From Streptomyces caniscabiei (GTDB lineage Bacteria > Actinomycetota > Actinomycetes > Streptomycetales > Streptomycetaceae), in contig NZ_JABXWI010000010.1 of NCBI RefSeq assembly GCF_014930365.1, positions 310,001 to 374,000 on the forward strand: DNA of 64,000 bases. Direction: 5' to 3'. Shown piece after piece: positions 23,086 through 31,450 of the stretch. The notes under the pieces are model-generated. The model was not told where the DNA came from and did not search any database. It saw nothing but the letters and a program-made list of their open reading frames with translations. Made by a program: the position numbers and the translations under genes. Numbering within the stretch: position 1 is the first letter of the stretch; the number at the start of each line of letters is the position of its first letter.

Positions 23086-24189
23086 TCAGGGGGTCAGCCA
23101 GGCCGAGGTGTAGGTGTCGATCTCGGCGTTCACCCGGGCCTTGCCGGGCTCGTCGAGGAAGGACGCCTCCACCGCGTTCTTCGCGAGCGCGGCCACGCCC
23201 TGCTCGTCGAGGTCGAGGAGGCGAGCGGCGACCGCGTACTCGGTGTTCAGGTCGGTGCCGAACATCGGTGGGTCGTCGGAGTTGACGGTGACCAGCACAC
23301 CGGCCCGCACGAACTCCTTGATGGGGTGCTCGTCGAGGGTGCGGACCGCGCGGGTCGCTATGTTCGAGGTCGGGCAGACCTCCAGGGCGATCCGCCGCTC
23401 GGCGAGATGGGCCAGCAGCTTCGGGTCACGGGCGGCGCTGGTGCCGTGGCCGATGCGCTCCGCGCGCAGTTCGTGGAGCGCGTCCCAGATCGTCTCGGGC
23501 CCCGTGGTCTCGCCGGCGTGCGGCACGGAGTGCAGCCCGGCCGCGATCGCCCGGTCGAAATGCGGCTTGAACTGCGGCCTCGGTACGCCGACCTCGGGCC
23601 CGCCGAGACCGAACGACACCAGCCCCTCCGGCCGCAGCGGGTCCTCGGTGGCGAGCCGTAGGGTCTCGTCGGCCGCGGCCGGACCCGCCTCGCCGGGAAT
23701 GTCGAAGCACCACCGCAGTACGGTCCCGAACTCGGCCTCCGCCGCCTTCCGGGCGTCCTCGATCGCGTCCATGAAGGCCCGCTCCTCGATCCCGCGACGG
23801 GTGGAGGAGTACGGCGTGACGGTCAGCTCGGCGTAGCGCACCTGCTGGCGGGCGAGGTCCCGCGCCACCTCGAACGTCAGCAGACGGACGTCCTCCGGGG
23901 TGCGGATCAGGTCGACGACGGACAGATACACCTGGATGAAGTGGGCGAAGTCCGTGAACGAGAAGTAGTCCGCGAGCGCCTCGGGGTCCGTGGGCACCTG
24001 GGAGTCGGGGTGGCGGGCGGCCAGTTCCGAGACGATACGGGGGGAGGCGGAGCCGACGTGGTGCACATGCAGTTCGGCCTTCGGCAGACCGGCGATGAAC
24101 GCGTGCAGATCGCGGGCGCCGGAAGCGGCGGCGGTGTCGGCGACGGCGGGGCTCAGGGGCACGCCCTGCGTGGTGCGGTGGTCGGTCAA
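23086..24189 (-). CDS. Adenosine deaminase family protein, possibly aminodeoxyfutalosine deaminase
   Basis: 367 residues. Zinc-amidohydrolase landmarks: HVH at 41-43 in ELHVHHVGSAS, VPHAGE (His224, Glu227), RIGHGT (His248) and NSDDPPMF (Asp305/306). The first motif reads HVHHVGS rather than the HLHLDG of true adenosine deaminases, so the substrate pocket differs. From memory, a Streptomyces member of this family was shown to deaminate aminodeoxyfutalosine in the futalosine route to menaquinone; the neighbourhood resembles that S. coelicolor region. Both activities remain possible: adenosine salvage or menaquinone synthesis. Confidence 0.8.
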   Translation of the reverse strand: MTDHRTTQGVPLSPAVADTAAASGARDLHAFIAGLPKAELHVHHVGSASPRIVSELAARHPDSQVPTDPEALADYFSFTDFAHFIQVYLSVVDLIRTPEDVRLLTFEVARDLARQQVRYAELTVTPYSSTRRGIEERAFMDAIEDARKAAEAEFGTVLRWCFDIPGEAGPAAADETLRLATEDPLRPEGLVSFGLGGPEVGVPRPQFKPHFDRAIAAGLHSVPHAGETTGPETIWDALHELRAERIGHGTSAARDPKLLAHLAERRIALEVCPTSNIATRAVRTLDEHPIKEFVRAGVLVTVNSDDPPMFGTDLNTEYAVAARLLDLDEQGVAALAKNAVEASFLDEPGKARVNAEIDTYTSAWLTP

Positions 24190-24394
24190 GGTTCCTCCCC
24201 GGGAACGGCGTCCGCCCCGAGCCGTGGACTGCTGCGGGGGACGCGGGTGATCGGCTGATCGATGACTCGGAGATCATCGTAGGCGGCCGTCCGCTCTCCG
24301 ATCCCCGGGCCTTAGCATGACCGAACGTACAGCTGATCGCGTACGTCGGAAAAGACGACGCAGAACGGCACGGAACGTCACAGGGGGACCGCTC

Positions 24395-25579
24395 ATGCCG
24401 GCCGACGAGGCACCGATTCCGGACACACCGACCACTCCACCGCCGGGCGCGTGGGCGCCCCCACAGGGCGACGCCGCGCTGTCGCCGACGGTGGTCGACG
24501 GCGCCACCCTCCCGACGGTGACCGACGACGCCGCCCCGCTGACGGTGGTCGACGGCGCCGAGCTGCCGACGATGATCGACGACGCCGTGCCGCCGACGGT
24601 GGTGGACGGTGCGGCGCTGCCGACGGTCACCGAGGACGCCGTGCCGTCGGCGCCGGGCGGCGGTGCCGAACTGCTGACGGTGGCCGAGGGCGTGCCCCTG
24701 CCTGTCGTGCCGGACGCCGTCCCGCAGCCCCAGGACGCGATACCGTCCCCGACGCTCGCCGCGGCACCCGGGGTGACACCGACCCCGACGGTCGCCCTCG
24801 ACAAACCGACCGCGCCGAGCCCGACGGCCGCGTCCGCCCCCGCACCCCAGGCTCCGTACGACCCCTGGGCCGCACCGGCCGACACCCCGGCCCATGGCAG
24901 CCCCGCGCACACGCCGACCCCCGCGCCGCAGCCCTGGGCGGGTCCCGGCGCGTTCGCACCCCCGGGGGACCGGCAGCCCGCGACGGCGCCCGCCCCCGCC
25001 GCCAACCCGTTCGCGCCGCCCGCGCCCGGCGCACCTCACGCGTCCTACCCGCCGCCCGCGGCCTCAGCGCCCTACGCGGCCCCCGGCGCTGCCGTACCCC
25101 CTCCGCCCATCGGTCCCGAGGGTCCGGGGCAGGTCCCGTACGGCTACTCCCCGTACCCCGCGTACCCGGGCGTCCACGCGCAGCCCGGCGCCGGCTACCC
25201 CGCTCCGGGCGCGGGGTACGCCTGGCCGCTGGCGGCGCCGCCGCCGAGCAACGGGATGGGGATCGCGGCGATGGTGCTCGGCATCTGCGCCGCCGTGCTC
25301 TTCTGCCTGTGGCCGCTCGCGATCCTGCTGGGGGTCATGGCCATGATCTTCGGCTTCATCGGGCGGGCCAAGGCGCGCCGAGGTGAGGCGACGAACCCGG
25401 GGCACGCGCTGGCCGGGATCATCTGCGGAGTCGTCGGCATCCTGCTCGGCATCGGCTTCATCGTCCTCCTCGTCATCGCGGCCGAGAGCGACGGCTACGA
25501 CTCGGACACCGACCCCTTCGACGACAGCTACTCGACCTCACTGTCCTTGGTGCTGCCGAGGGGAGAAGCCGCCCCGTAG
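24395..25579 (+). CDS. Pro/Ala-rich DUF4190-type membrane protein
   Basis: About 394 residues. The first ~290 are low complexity: several imperfect repeats of VVDGA-x-LPT-x-x-DDA, then Pro/Ala-rich sequence ending in Tyr/Pro-rich repeats. The C-terminal ~100 residues have two hydrophobic helices (GMGIAAMVLGICAAVLFCLWPLAILLG and GHALAGIICGVVGILLGIGFIVLLVI), the DUF4190 pattern. ATG 24395 is preferred because CAGGGGGA lies just before it; ATG 24317 would add 26 basic residues and may instead lie in the promoter (TAGCAT). Role unknown; a long cytoplasmic or external disordered arm on a membrane anchor. Confidence 0.75.
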   Translation: MPADEAPIPDTPTTPPPGAWAPPQGDAALSPTVVDGATLPTVTDDAAPLTVVDGAELPTMIDDAVPPTVVDGAALPTVTEDAVPSAPGGGAELLTVAEGVPLPVVPDAVPQPQDAIPSPTLAAAPGVTPTPTVALDKPTAPSPTAASAPAPQAPYDPWAAPADTPAHGSPAHTPTPAPQPWAGPGAFAPPGDRQPATAPAPAANPFAPPAPGAPHASYPPPAASAPYAAPGAAVPPPPIGPEGPGQVPYGYSPYPAYPGVHAQPGAGYPAPGAGYAWPLAAPPPSNGMGIAAMVLGICAAVLFCLWPLAILLGVMAMIFGFIGRAKARRGEATNPGHALAGIICGVVGILLGIGFIVLLVIAAESDGYDSDTDPFDDSYSTSLSLVLPRGEAAP

Positions 25580-25591
25580 CGCTGGGAAGGA

Positions 25592-25623
25592 GCGCCCCGA
25601 AAGGGGCGCGGGGAACTGCGCGA
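25592..25623. repeat. Intergenic palindromic repeat, copy 3 (reverse orientation)
   Basis: GCGCCCC-GAAA-GGGGCGC hairpin (25592-25609) continuing into GGGGCGCGGGGAACTGCGCG. It sits 12 bases after the DUF4190 stop, between convergent genes, where it would serve as a terminator. Confidence 0.8.
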
Positions 25624-25663
25624 CCAGTCGCAACGCACCCGCAGTCGCCCGCCCACCGCCGTG

Positions 25664-26287
25664 TCACTCCCGGACGGCGCCCCCGGCAGGCAGCGGAGCG
25701 CCCCCGCTCGACAGGCGCTCCCGGGCTGCCATCAGCGCGAAGCCCAGCAGATTGGGACCTCGCCACCGCGCGGGGTCCATCGCGCGCTCGTCGTCCGCCG
25801 CGAGGCCGATGCCCCAGATCCGGTCGACGGGGCTGGCCTCGACGAGCACCCGGCCGCCCGTACCCACCAGGAACGCCCGCAGGTCGGCGTGGGCGGCGAA
25901 CTTGTGGAAGCTGCCCTCGACGACGATGCCGAAGCGCTCGCGCTCCCACACGGCGTCGTCGAAGCCGCGCACCAGCCGCCCGACCTTCTTGGCCTGGGCG
26001 GGGCCCGACGCGGCCACGGCCTTGCGCTCCGCCTCCGGATCCCCGAACAGCCGGGCCTTGGCGGCCATCATCCAGTGCTCGGCCGTCGCGTACTCCACGC
26101 CGTCCACCGTGAACGGCGACGGCCACCACTGGCTCAGACAGCTCGCGCCGATCCGGCCGTCCGGCAGGGGACGGTGCCCCCAGAAGTGCAGGTACTTGAC
26201 CCTCGCCCCCGCGCGGACCGCTTCCGTCAGCGTGTCCCAGGAATCGATCTTCTCCATGCCGACGAGTCTGGCAGGAACCACTGACAC
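25664..26287 (-). CDS. NADAR family protein
   Basis: 207 residues. NADAR landmarks: FWGHRP, LSQWWPSPFTVDGVEYATAEHWMMAAKARLFGD, GSFHKFAAHADLRAFLVGTG and DRIWGIG. Family members act on N-glycosidic bonds of ribosylated compounds: riboflavin-pathway intermediates (YbiA-like), and some remove ADP-ribose from guanine in DNA. The GTG at 26287 has GAGGA upstream; an ATG at 26257 (MEKIDSWDTL) is the alternative and still gives the whole domain. No DarT-like ADP-ribosyltransferase is adjacent, so damage-repair or metabolite-cleanup roles are equally possible. Confidence 0.85.
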   Translation of the reverse strand: MSVVPARLVGMEKIDSWDTLTEAVRAGARVKYLHFWGHRPLPDGRIGASCLSQWWPSPFTVDGVEYATAEHWMMAAKARLFGDPEAERKAVAASGPAQAKKVGRLVRGFDDAVWERERFGIVVEGSFHKFAAHADLRAFLVGTGGRVLVEASPVDRIWGIGLAADDERAMDPARWRGPNLLGFALMAARERLSSGGAPLPAGGAVRE

Positions 26288-26329
26288 TCCGTCCTCGATT
26301 TCCTGTGCCGACTGGACACCTGGTCGACA

Positions 26330-26365
26330 GATTCCGTTGCGTAACCAAAAGGCAACAACGGAATC
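26330..26365. promoter_or_regulatory. Inverted repeat with TTGCGTAAC, candidate operator of the polyamine operon
   Basis: GATTCCGTTG (26330-26339) and CAACGGAATC (26356-26365) are perfect inverted 10-mers around CGTAACCAAAAGGCAA; inner TTGC/GCAA adds dyad symmetry. It lies 105 bases before the aldehyde dehydrogenase ATG and in the divergent region with the NADAR gene. TTGCGTAAC (26337-26345) recurs upstream of the Lrp gene. Confidence 0.55.
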
Positions 26366-26469
26366 CCTTGTTGGTGCCGCATGGCTCTGTCAGGATCGGC
26401 ACTCAAATCGAGCTGGAGCTACGCCACCCGCCCCCGAGGACAGAGGGGGCACCGGCGGAGGAGAGCGAC

Positions 26470-28005
26470 ATGCAGAACCCGGGCACCGCGACCCCGGACC
26501 GATTCCCCGCACAGGACCGCTTCGCGGTCGGCGCGCAGTTCGTCGCCGGCCGCCCGACCAAGGGCACGTCGGGCCGTACCCACGCGGTCGTCGACCCGGC
26601 GACCGGCGACGAGGTCCTCACCTACGAGCTGGCCGGCCCCGACGACGTGGACGCGGCCGTCGCCGCCGCCCGCGCGGCGTTCCCCGGCTGGGCGGCGGCC
26701 ACGCCCGGCGAGCGGTCGGACGCGCTGCACCGTCTCGCCGCCGTCCTGGCCGACCGGGCGGAGGAGTTCGCGCGGGCCGAGTCCCTGCAGTGCGGCAAGC
26801 CGCTCAAGCTGACGCGCGAGTTCGACGTGCCCGGCACCATCGACAACACCGCCTTCTTCGCGGGCGCCGCCCGCCACCTCCAGGGCCAGTCGGCCGGCGA
26901 GTACTCCGGGGACCACACCTCCTACGTACGCCGTGAGCCCCTCGGGGTCGTCGGGTCCGTCGCGCCCTGGAACTATCCGCTCCAGATGGCCGCCTGGAAG
27001 ATCCTCCCGGCGATCGCCGCGGGCAACACGATCGTCCTGAAGCCCGCCGAGCTGACCCCGCTCACCTCACTGCTCTTCGCGCAGGCCGCCACGGACGCCG
27101 GCCTCCCCGACGGAGTGGTCAACATCGTCACCGGCACGGGCAGGGAGGCCGGTGAGCACCTCGTCGGCCATCCCGATGTGGTCATGACCTCCTTCACCGG
27201 ATCCACGGCCGTCGGCAGACGCGTCGCGGAGATCGCCACCGCCACCCTCAAGCGCATCCATCTGGAGCTCGGCGGCAAGGCGCCCTTCGTCGTCTTCGAC
27301 GACGCCGACTTGGAGGCCGCCGTCCACGGCGCGGTCGCGGGCGCCCTCATCAACACCGGCCAGGACTGCACGGCCGCCACGCGCGCGTACGTGCAGCGGC
27401 CCCTCTACGAGGAGTTCGTGGCGCGGACGGCCGCCCTGATGGAGACCGTCCGGCTCGGCGACCCCTTCGCCCCGGGCACCGACCTAGGCCCGCTGATCTC
27501 GCACGTCCAGCGCGACCGGGTCGCCGGCTTCGTCGAGCGGGCACGTGCGTACGCGCGCGTGGTCACCGGCGGTGCGGCGCCCGGGGGCGAGCTGGCGAAC
27601 GGCGCGTACTATCGGCCCACGCTGATCGCGGACGCCGCGCAGGACAGCGAGATCGTCCAGTCGGAGATCTTCGGCCCCGTGCTCGTGGTCCTGCCGTTCG
27701 ACGGCGACGACGAGGGCATCCGCCTCGCCAACGACACCCCGTACGGCCTCGCCGCCTCCGCCTGGAGCCGGGACGTCTACCGCACGGGCCGCGCCACCCG
27801 GGAGATCAAGGCCGGGTGCGTCTGGGTCAACGACCACATCCCGATCATCAGCGAGATGCCGCACGGCGGCTACAAGGCGTCCGGCTTCGGCAAGGACATG
27901 TCCGCGTACTCGTTCGAGGAGTACACGCAGATCAAGCACGTCATGTTCGACAATACGGCGATCGCCAGAAAGGACTGGCACCGCACGATCTTCGGGGACC
28001 GCTAG
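26470..28005 (+). CDS. Aldehyde dehydrogenase, aminobutyraldehyde type (second copy)
   Basis: 511 residues from ATG 26470, which has GGAGGAGA seven bases upstream; the open frame before it is not coding. Catalytic Cys300 in NTGQDCTAATR, Glu266 in HLELGGKAP and Asn168 in APWNYP are intact. Closely resembles the enzyme at 15312 (same GQDCTAATR and EMPHGGYKASGFGKDMS landmarks) but has ~15 extra N-terminal residues. First gene of a polyamine operon ahead of PotD-PotA-PotB-PotC and an FAD amine oxidase, so the substrate is probably 4-aminobutanal or 3-aminopropanal. A terminator-like hairpin directly follows it. Confidence 0.88.
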   Translation: MQNPGTATPDRFPAQDRFAVGAQFVAGRPTKGTSGRTHAVVDPATGDEVLTYELAGPDDVDAAVAAARAAFPGWAAATPGERSDALHRLAAVLADRAEEFARAESLQCGKPLKLTREFDVPGTIDNTAFFAGAARHLQGQSAGEYSGDHTSYVRREPLGVVGSVAPWNYPLQMAAWKILPAIAAGNTIVLKPAELTPLTSLLFAQAATDAGLPDGVVNIVTGTGREAGEHLVGHPDVVMTSFTGSTAVGRRVAEIATATLKRIHLELGGKAPFVVFDDADLEAAVHGAVAGALINTGQDCTAATRAYVQRPLYEEFVARTAALMETVRLGDPFAPGTDLGPLISHVQRDRVAGFVERARAYARVVTGGAAPGGELANGAYYRPTLIADAAQDSEIVQSEIFGPVLVVLPFDGDDEGIRLANDTPYGLAASAWSRDVYRTGRATREIKAGCVWVNDHIPIISEMPHGGYKASGFGKDMSAYSFEEYTQIKHVMFDNTAIARKDWHRTIFGDR

Positions 28006-28013
28006 TCAGCCCG

Positions 28014-28046
28014 GGGGACCGGCCGGCCGACCCCCGGCCGGTCCCC
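28014..28046 (+). terminator. Hairpin between aldehyde dehydrogenase and potD
   Basis: GGGGACCGGCCGG (28014-28026) pairs with CCGGCCGGTCCCC (28034-28046), loop CCGACCC. It starts 8 bases after the stop. It may end the dehydrogenase transcript or attenuate read-through into potD. No T run follows. Confidence 0.6.
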
Positions 28047-28089
28047 GCCCACCCTCCCGAAAGGGCACGTCCGAAAGGGCACCACGCGC

Positions 28090-29334
28090 ATGGAGCAGTA
28101 CGAGCCCGACCGCCTCTCACCGGCCCGGGCGGCCGCCGTGCGGCGCAGCCTCACCGCCGGCAGGGCCGCACTCAGCCGTCGTTCACTGCTGCGCGCCACA
28201 ACGGGCGGCGCACTCGCGGCCGGCGGGCTCGGGGCGCTGAGCGCCTGCGGCATCCCCGCGGCGAAGAGCACCTCGGGCGGCTCGTCCGATGACCACTCGG
28301 CCAAGGAGAAGGAGGTCAACTTCTCCAACTGGACCGAGTACATGGACGTCGACGACAGCGGCAAGCACCATCCCAGCCTGGACCAGTTCACCCGGCGCAC
28401 CGGAATCAAGGTCGACTACACCGAGGACATCAACGACAACGTCGAGTTCTTCGGCAAGATCAAGCCGCAGCTCGCCGCGGGCCAGGACACCGGACGCGAC
28501 CTCATCTGTGTCACCGACTGGCTCGCCGCCCGGCTGATCCGCTTCGGATGGGTCCAGAAGCTCGACCCCTCCAACCTGCCGCACGCCTTCATGAACCTCT
28601 CCCAGCAGTTCCGCAGCCCGGACTGGGACCCGGGGCGGGCCTACTCGTACCCCTGGCAGGGCATCTCGACCGTCATCGCCTTCAACAAGAAGGCACTGGA
28701 CGGCGAGGAGGTGCGGTCCGTCTCCGACATGCTCGACAATCCCAAGCTGAAGGGGCGCATCGGCTTCCTCTCCGAGATGCGCGACAGCATCGGGATGACC
28801 CTGCTCGACATGGGCAAGGACCCGGCGAAGTTCTCCGACGACGACTACGACGCGGCGATCGCCCGCCTCCAGAAGGCCGTCGACAAGGGCCAGATACGCC
28901 GCTTCACCGGCAACGACTACACCTCGGACCTCACCAAGGGCGACCTCGCGGCCTGTATCGCCTGGGCCGGTGACGTCGTCCAGCTCAAGGCCGACTCCCC
29001 GGACGTCGACTTCGTCATCCCCGACAGCGGCTACATGACCTCGACCGACAACCTGCTGATCCCGAACAAGGCCCGGCACAAGACCAACGCCGAACGGCTC
29101 ATCGACTACTACTACGAGCCGAAGCCGGCCGCCGAACTCGCCGCGTACATCAACTACGTGTGCCCCGTCGACGGTGTGAAGGCGGAGCTGGCCAAGATCG
29201 ACCCGGACGCGGCGAACAACCCGCTGATCATTCCCGACGCCGCCATGGCGGCCAAGTCCCATGCCTTCCGCTCCCTCGGCCAGAAGGAAGAGACGGCGTA
29301 CGAAGAGAAGTTCGCGAAGCTGACAGGGGCGTGA
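28090..29334 (+). CDS. potD: Spermidine/putrescine ABC transporter substrate-binding lipoprotein
   Basis: 414 residues. After a 28-residue basic lead comes SRRSLLRATTGGALAAGGLGALSAC: twin-arginine pattern plus lipobox, so Tat lipoprotein export is likely. Mature protein shows the PotD fold landmarks NFSNWTEYMD, FTRRTGIKVDYTEDINDNVEFFGKI, RRFTGNDYTSDLTKGD and DNLLIPNKARHKTNAERLIDYYYEP. Two nearly identical CCGAAAGGGCAC units precede the start, the second acting as Shine-Dalgarno. Eight bases separate it from potA. Polyamine specificity is inferred from family and operon. Confidence 0.9.
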   Translation: MEQYEPDRLSPARAAAVRRSLTAGRAALSRRSLLRATTGGALAAGGLGALSACGIPAAKSTSGGSSDDHSAKEKEVNFSNWTEYMDVDDSGKHHPSLDQFTRRTGIKVDYTEDINDNVEFFGKIKPQLAAGQDTGRDLICVTDWLAARLIRFGWVQKLDPSNLPHAFMNLSQQFRSPDWDPGRAYSYPWQGISTVIAFNKKALDGEEVRSVSDMLDNPKLKGRIGFLSEMRDSIGMTLLDMGKDPAKFSDDDYDAAIARLQKAVDKGQIRRFTGNDYTSDLTKGDLAACIAWAGDVVQLKADSPDVDFVIPDSGYMTSTDNLLIPNKARHKTNAERLIDYYYEPKPAAELAAYINYVCPVDGVKAELAKIDPDAANNPLIIPDAAMAAKSHAFRSLGQKEETAYEEKFAKLTGA

Positions 29335-29342
29335 CGAGGACG

Positions 29343-30515
29343 ATGACCAGCAAGAAGAGCACAGCCGAGGGCAGCGGCGACGTCCGTCTCTCCGGCATCG
29401 GCAAGACCTACGGCTCCTTCACCGCCGTGCACCCGCTCGACCTGACCGTGCCGGAAGGTTCCTTCTTCGCCCTGCTCGGTGCCTCCGGCTGCGGCAAGAC
29501 CACCACGCTGCGCATGATCGCCGGCCTGGAGGAACCTTCCTGCGGAAGCGTCCGGCTCGGCGACCAGGACGTGACCGACCTGCCCCCGTACAAGCGGCCG
29601 GTGAACACGGTCTTCCAGTCGTACGCCCTCTTCCCGCATCTCGACATCTTCGAGAACGTCGCCTTCGGTCTGCGCCGGCGCGGCATCAAGAGCGTGAAGA
29701 AGCAGGTCGAGGAGATGCTGGAACTGGTGCAGCTCGGCGAGCAGGCCCGCAAGAAGCCGCACCAGCTCTCCGGCGGCCAGCAGCAGCGCGTCGCCGTCGC
29801 CCGCGCCCTGATCAACCACCCCAAGGTGCTCCTCCTCGACGAGCCCCTCGGCGCCCTCGACCTCAAGCTGCGCCGCCAGATGCAGCTGGAGCTCAAGCGC
29901 ATCCAGACCGAGGTCGGCATCACGTTCATCCATGTCACGCACGACCAGGAGGAGGCCATGACCATGGCCGACACGGTCGCCGTGATGAACGGCGGCCGCG
30001 TCGAGCAACTCGGCTCGCCCACCGACCTGTACGAGAACCCGCGGACCACCTTCGTCGCCAACTTCCTCGGCACCTCCAACCTCATCGAGGCCGAGGTCGA
30101 CTCCAGGAGCGGCGGCGAGATCGTCCTCAAGGCGGGCGCCCACCAGCTCGTCCTCCCCGAGACGCGCTGTTCCGCGCCCGCCCGGACCGGCGGCAAGGTC
30201 CTCGTCGGCGTACGCCCCGAGAAGATCACCCTCACCCACGCCGACGACGCCGGGGAGATCCCGGCCGGCCGCAACCGCATCACCGGCCGGATCGCCGCCA
30301 CCAGTTTCATCGGCGTCTCCACGCAGTACGTGATCGACAGCTCGGTCTGCCCGGAGTTCGAGGTCTACGTCCAGAACATCGACCGCGACACCAGGCTCGT
30401 GCCCGGCGCCGAGGTCGTCCTGCACTGGAGCCCCGCGCACACGTTCGGGCTGGATGCCGCCCAGGACATCGACGCGGGCGTGGACGCCGGTGTGGACGAA
30501 GGGGCGGCCGCCTGA
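29343..30515 (+). CDS. potA: Spermidine/putrescine ABC transporter ATP-binding protein
   Basis: 390 residues. Walker A GASGCGKT (46-53), Q-loop FQSYALFPH, signature LSGGQQQR, Walker B VLLLDEPLGALD and H-loop THDQEEA are complete. The C-terminal regulatory (TOBE) domain includes VGVRPEKI and ends in an acidic tail. Starts at ATG 29343, 9 bases after the potD stop; the stop TGA shares its A with the ATG of potB. Energises polyamine import through PotB-PotC. Confidence 0.92.
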   Translation: MTSKKSTAEGSGDVRLSGIGKTYGSFTAVHPLDLTVPEGSFFALLGASGCGKTTTLRMIAGLEEPSCGSVRLGDQDVTDLPPYKRPVNTVFQSYALFPHLDIFENVAFGLRRRGIKSVKKQVEEMLELVQLGEQARKKPHQLSGGQQQRVAVARALINHPKVLLLDEPLGALDLKLRRQMQLELKRIQTEVGITFIHVTHDQEEAMTMADTVAVMNGGRVEQLGSPTDLYENPRTTFVANFLGTSNLIEAEVDSRSGGEIVLKAGAHQLVLPETRCSAPARTGGKVLVGVRPEKITLTHADDAGEIPAGRNRITGRIAATSFIGVSTQYVIDSSVCPEFEVYVQNIDRDTRLVPGAEVVLHWSPAHTFGLDAAQDIDAGVDAGVDEGAAA

Positions 30516-31450
30516 TGTCGACCCTCACCGAAGCCGAGGCGCCACCGCCCCTCGCGCCCGTCCCGGCCACCGGGAAGCCGCCCCGCAGGAGGGGCCGCTG
30601 GACGCCGTACCTGCTGCTCGCGCCCGGGCTGATCTGGCTGCTGGTCTTCTTCGCGATGCCGATGGTCTACCAGGCCTCCACGTCCGTGCAGACGGGCTCC
30701 CTGGAGGAGGGCTACCGGGTCACCTGGCATGTCGCGACCTACTGGGACGCGCTGAGCGAGTACTACCCGCAGGCCCTGCGCTCGGTGCTCTACGCGGGTA
30801 CGGCGACCGTCCTGTGTCTGCTGCTCGGCTATCCGCTGGCGTATCTGATCGCCTTCCGGGCCGGCCGCTGGCGCAATCTGATCCTGATCCTGGTGATAGC
30901 GCCGTTCTTCACCAGCTTCCTGATCCGCACCCTGGCCTGGAAGACGATCCTCTCGGACGGCGGCCCGGTCGTCGGCGCCCTCAACTCGCTGCACGTCCTC
31001 GACGTCACCAGCTGGCTCGGCCTCACCGCCGGGGACCGGGTGCTGGCCACCCCGCTCGCCGTGGTCTGCGGCCTCACGTACAACTTCCTGCCGTTCATGA
31101 TCCTGCCGCTCTACACCTCCCTCGAACGCATCGACGGACGGCTGCACGAGGCGGCCGGCGACCTGTACGCCCGACCGTTCACCACGTTCCGCAAGGTCAC
31201 CTTCCCGCTCTCCATGCCGGGCGTGGTCTCCGGCACCCTGCTGACCTTCATCCCGGCCAGCGGCGACTACGTGAACGCCGAACTCCTGGGCTCCACCAAC
31301 ACCCAGATGATCGGCAATGTCATCCAGAGCCAGTTCCTGCGCATCCTCGACTATCCGACGGCGGCGGCGCTCTCCTTCATCCTCATGGCCACGATCCTCC
31401 TCATGGTCACGGTCTACATTCGCAAGTCCGGGACGGAGGACCTGGTTTAA
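30515..31450 (+). CDS. potB: Spermidine/putrescine ABC transporter permease, PotB type
   Basis: 311 residues with six hydrophobic segments starting at YLLLAPGLIWLLVFFAMPMVY. EAA-type loop LHEAAGDLYARPFTTFRKVTFPLSMPG contacts PotA. Pro/Ala-rich 30-residue N-terminal lead. Translationally coupled to potA (TGATG) and directly abuts potC. Confidence 0.9.
   Translation: MSTLTEAEAPPPLAPVPATGKPPRRRGRWTPYLLLAPGLIWLLVFFAMPMVYQASTSVQTGSLEEGYRVTWHVATYWDALSEYYPQALRSVLYAGTATVLCLLLGYPLAYLIAFRAGRWRNLILILVIAPFFTSFLIRTLAWKTILSDGGPVVGALNSLHVLDVTSWLGLTAGDRVLATPLAVVCGLTYNFLPFMILPLYTSLERIDGRLHEAAGDLYARPFTTFRKVTFPLSMPGVVSGTLLTFIPASGDYVNAELLGSTNTQMIGNVIQSQFLRILDYPTAAALSFILMATILLMVTVYIRKSGTEDLV

Noticed and set aside
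20621..23113. 830-codon plus-strand frame over the sigma factor and GDPD genes
   Set aside because: Arg/Gly/Ala/Pro composition typical of shadow frames; no conserved motif.
28057..28082. Two CCGAAAGGGCAC units before potD as a regulatory repeat
   Set aside because: Only two short units, the second doubling as a ribosome-binding site; too little to claim an operator.
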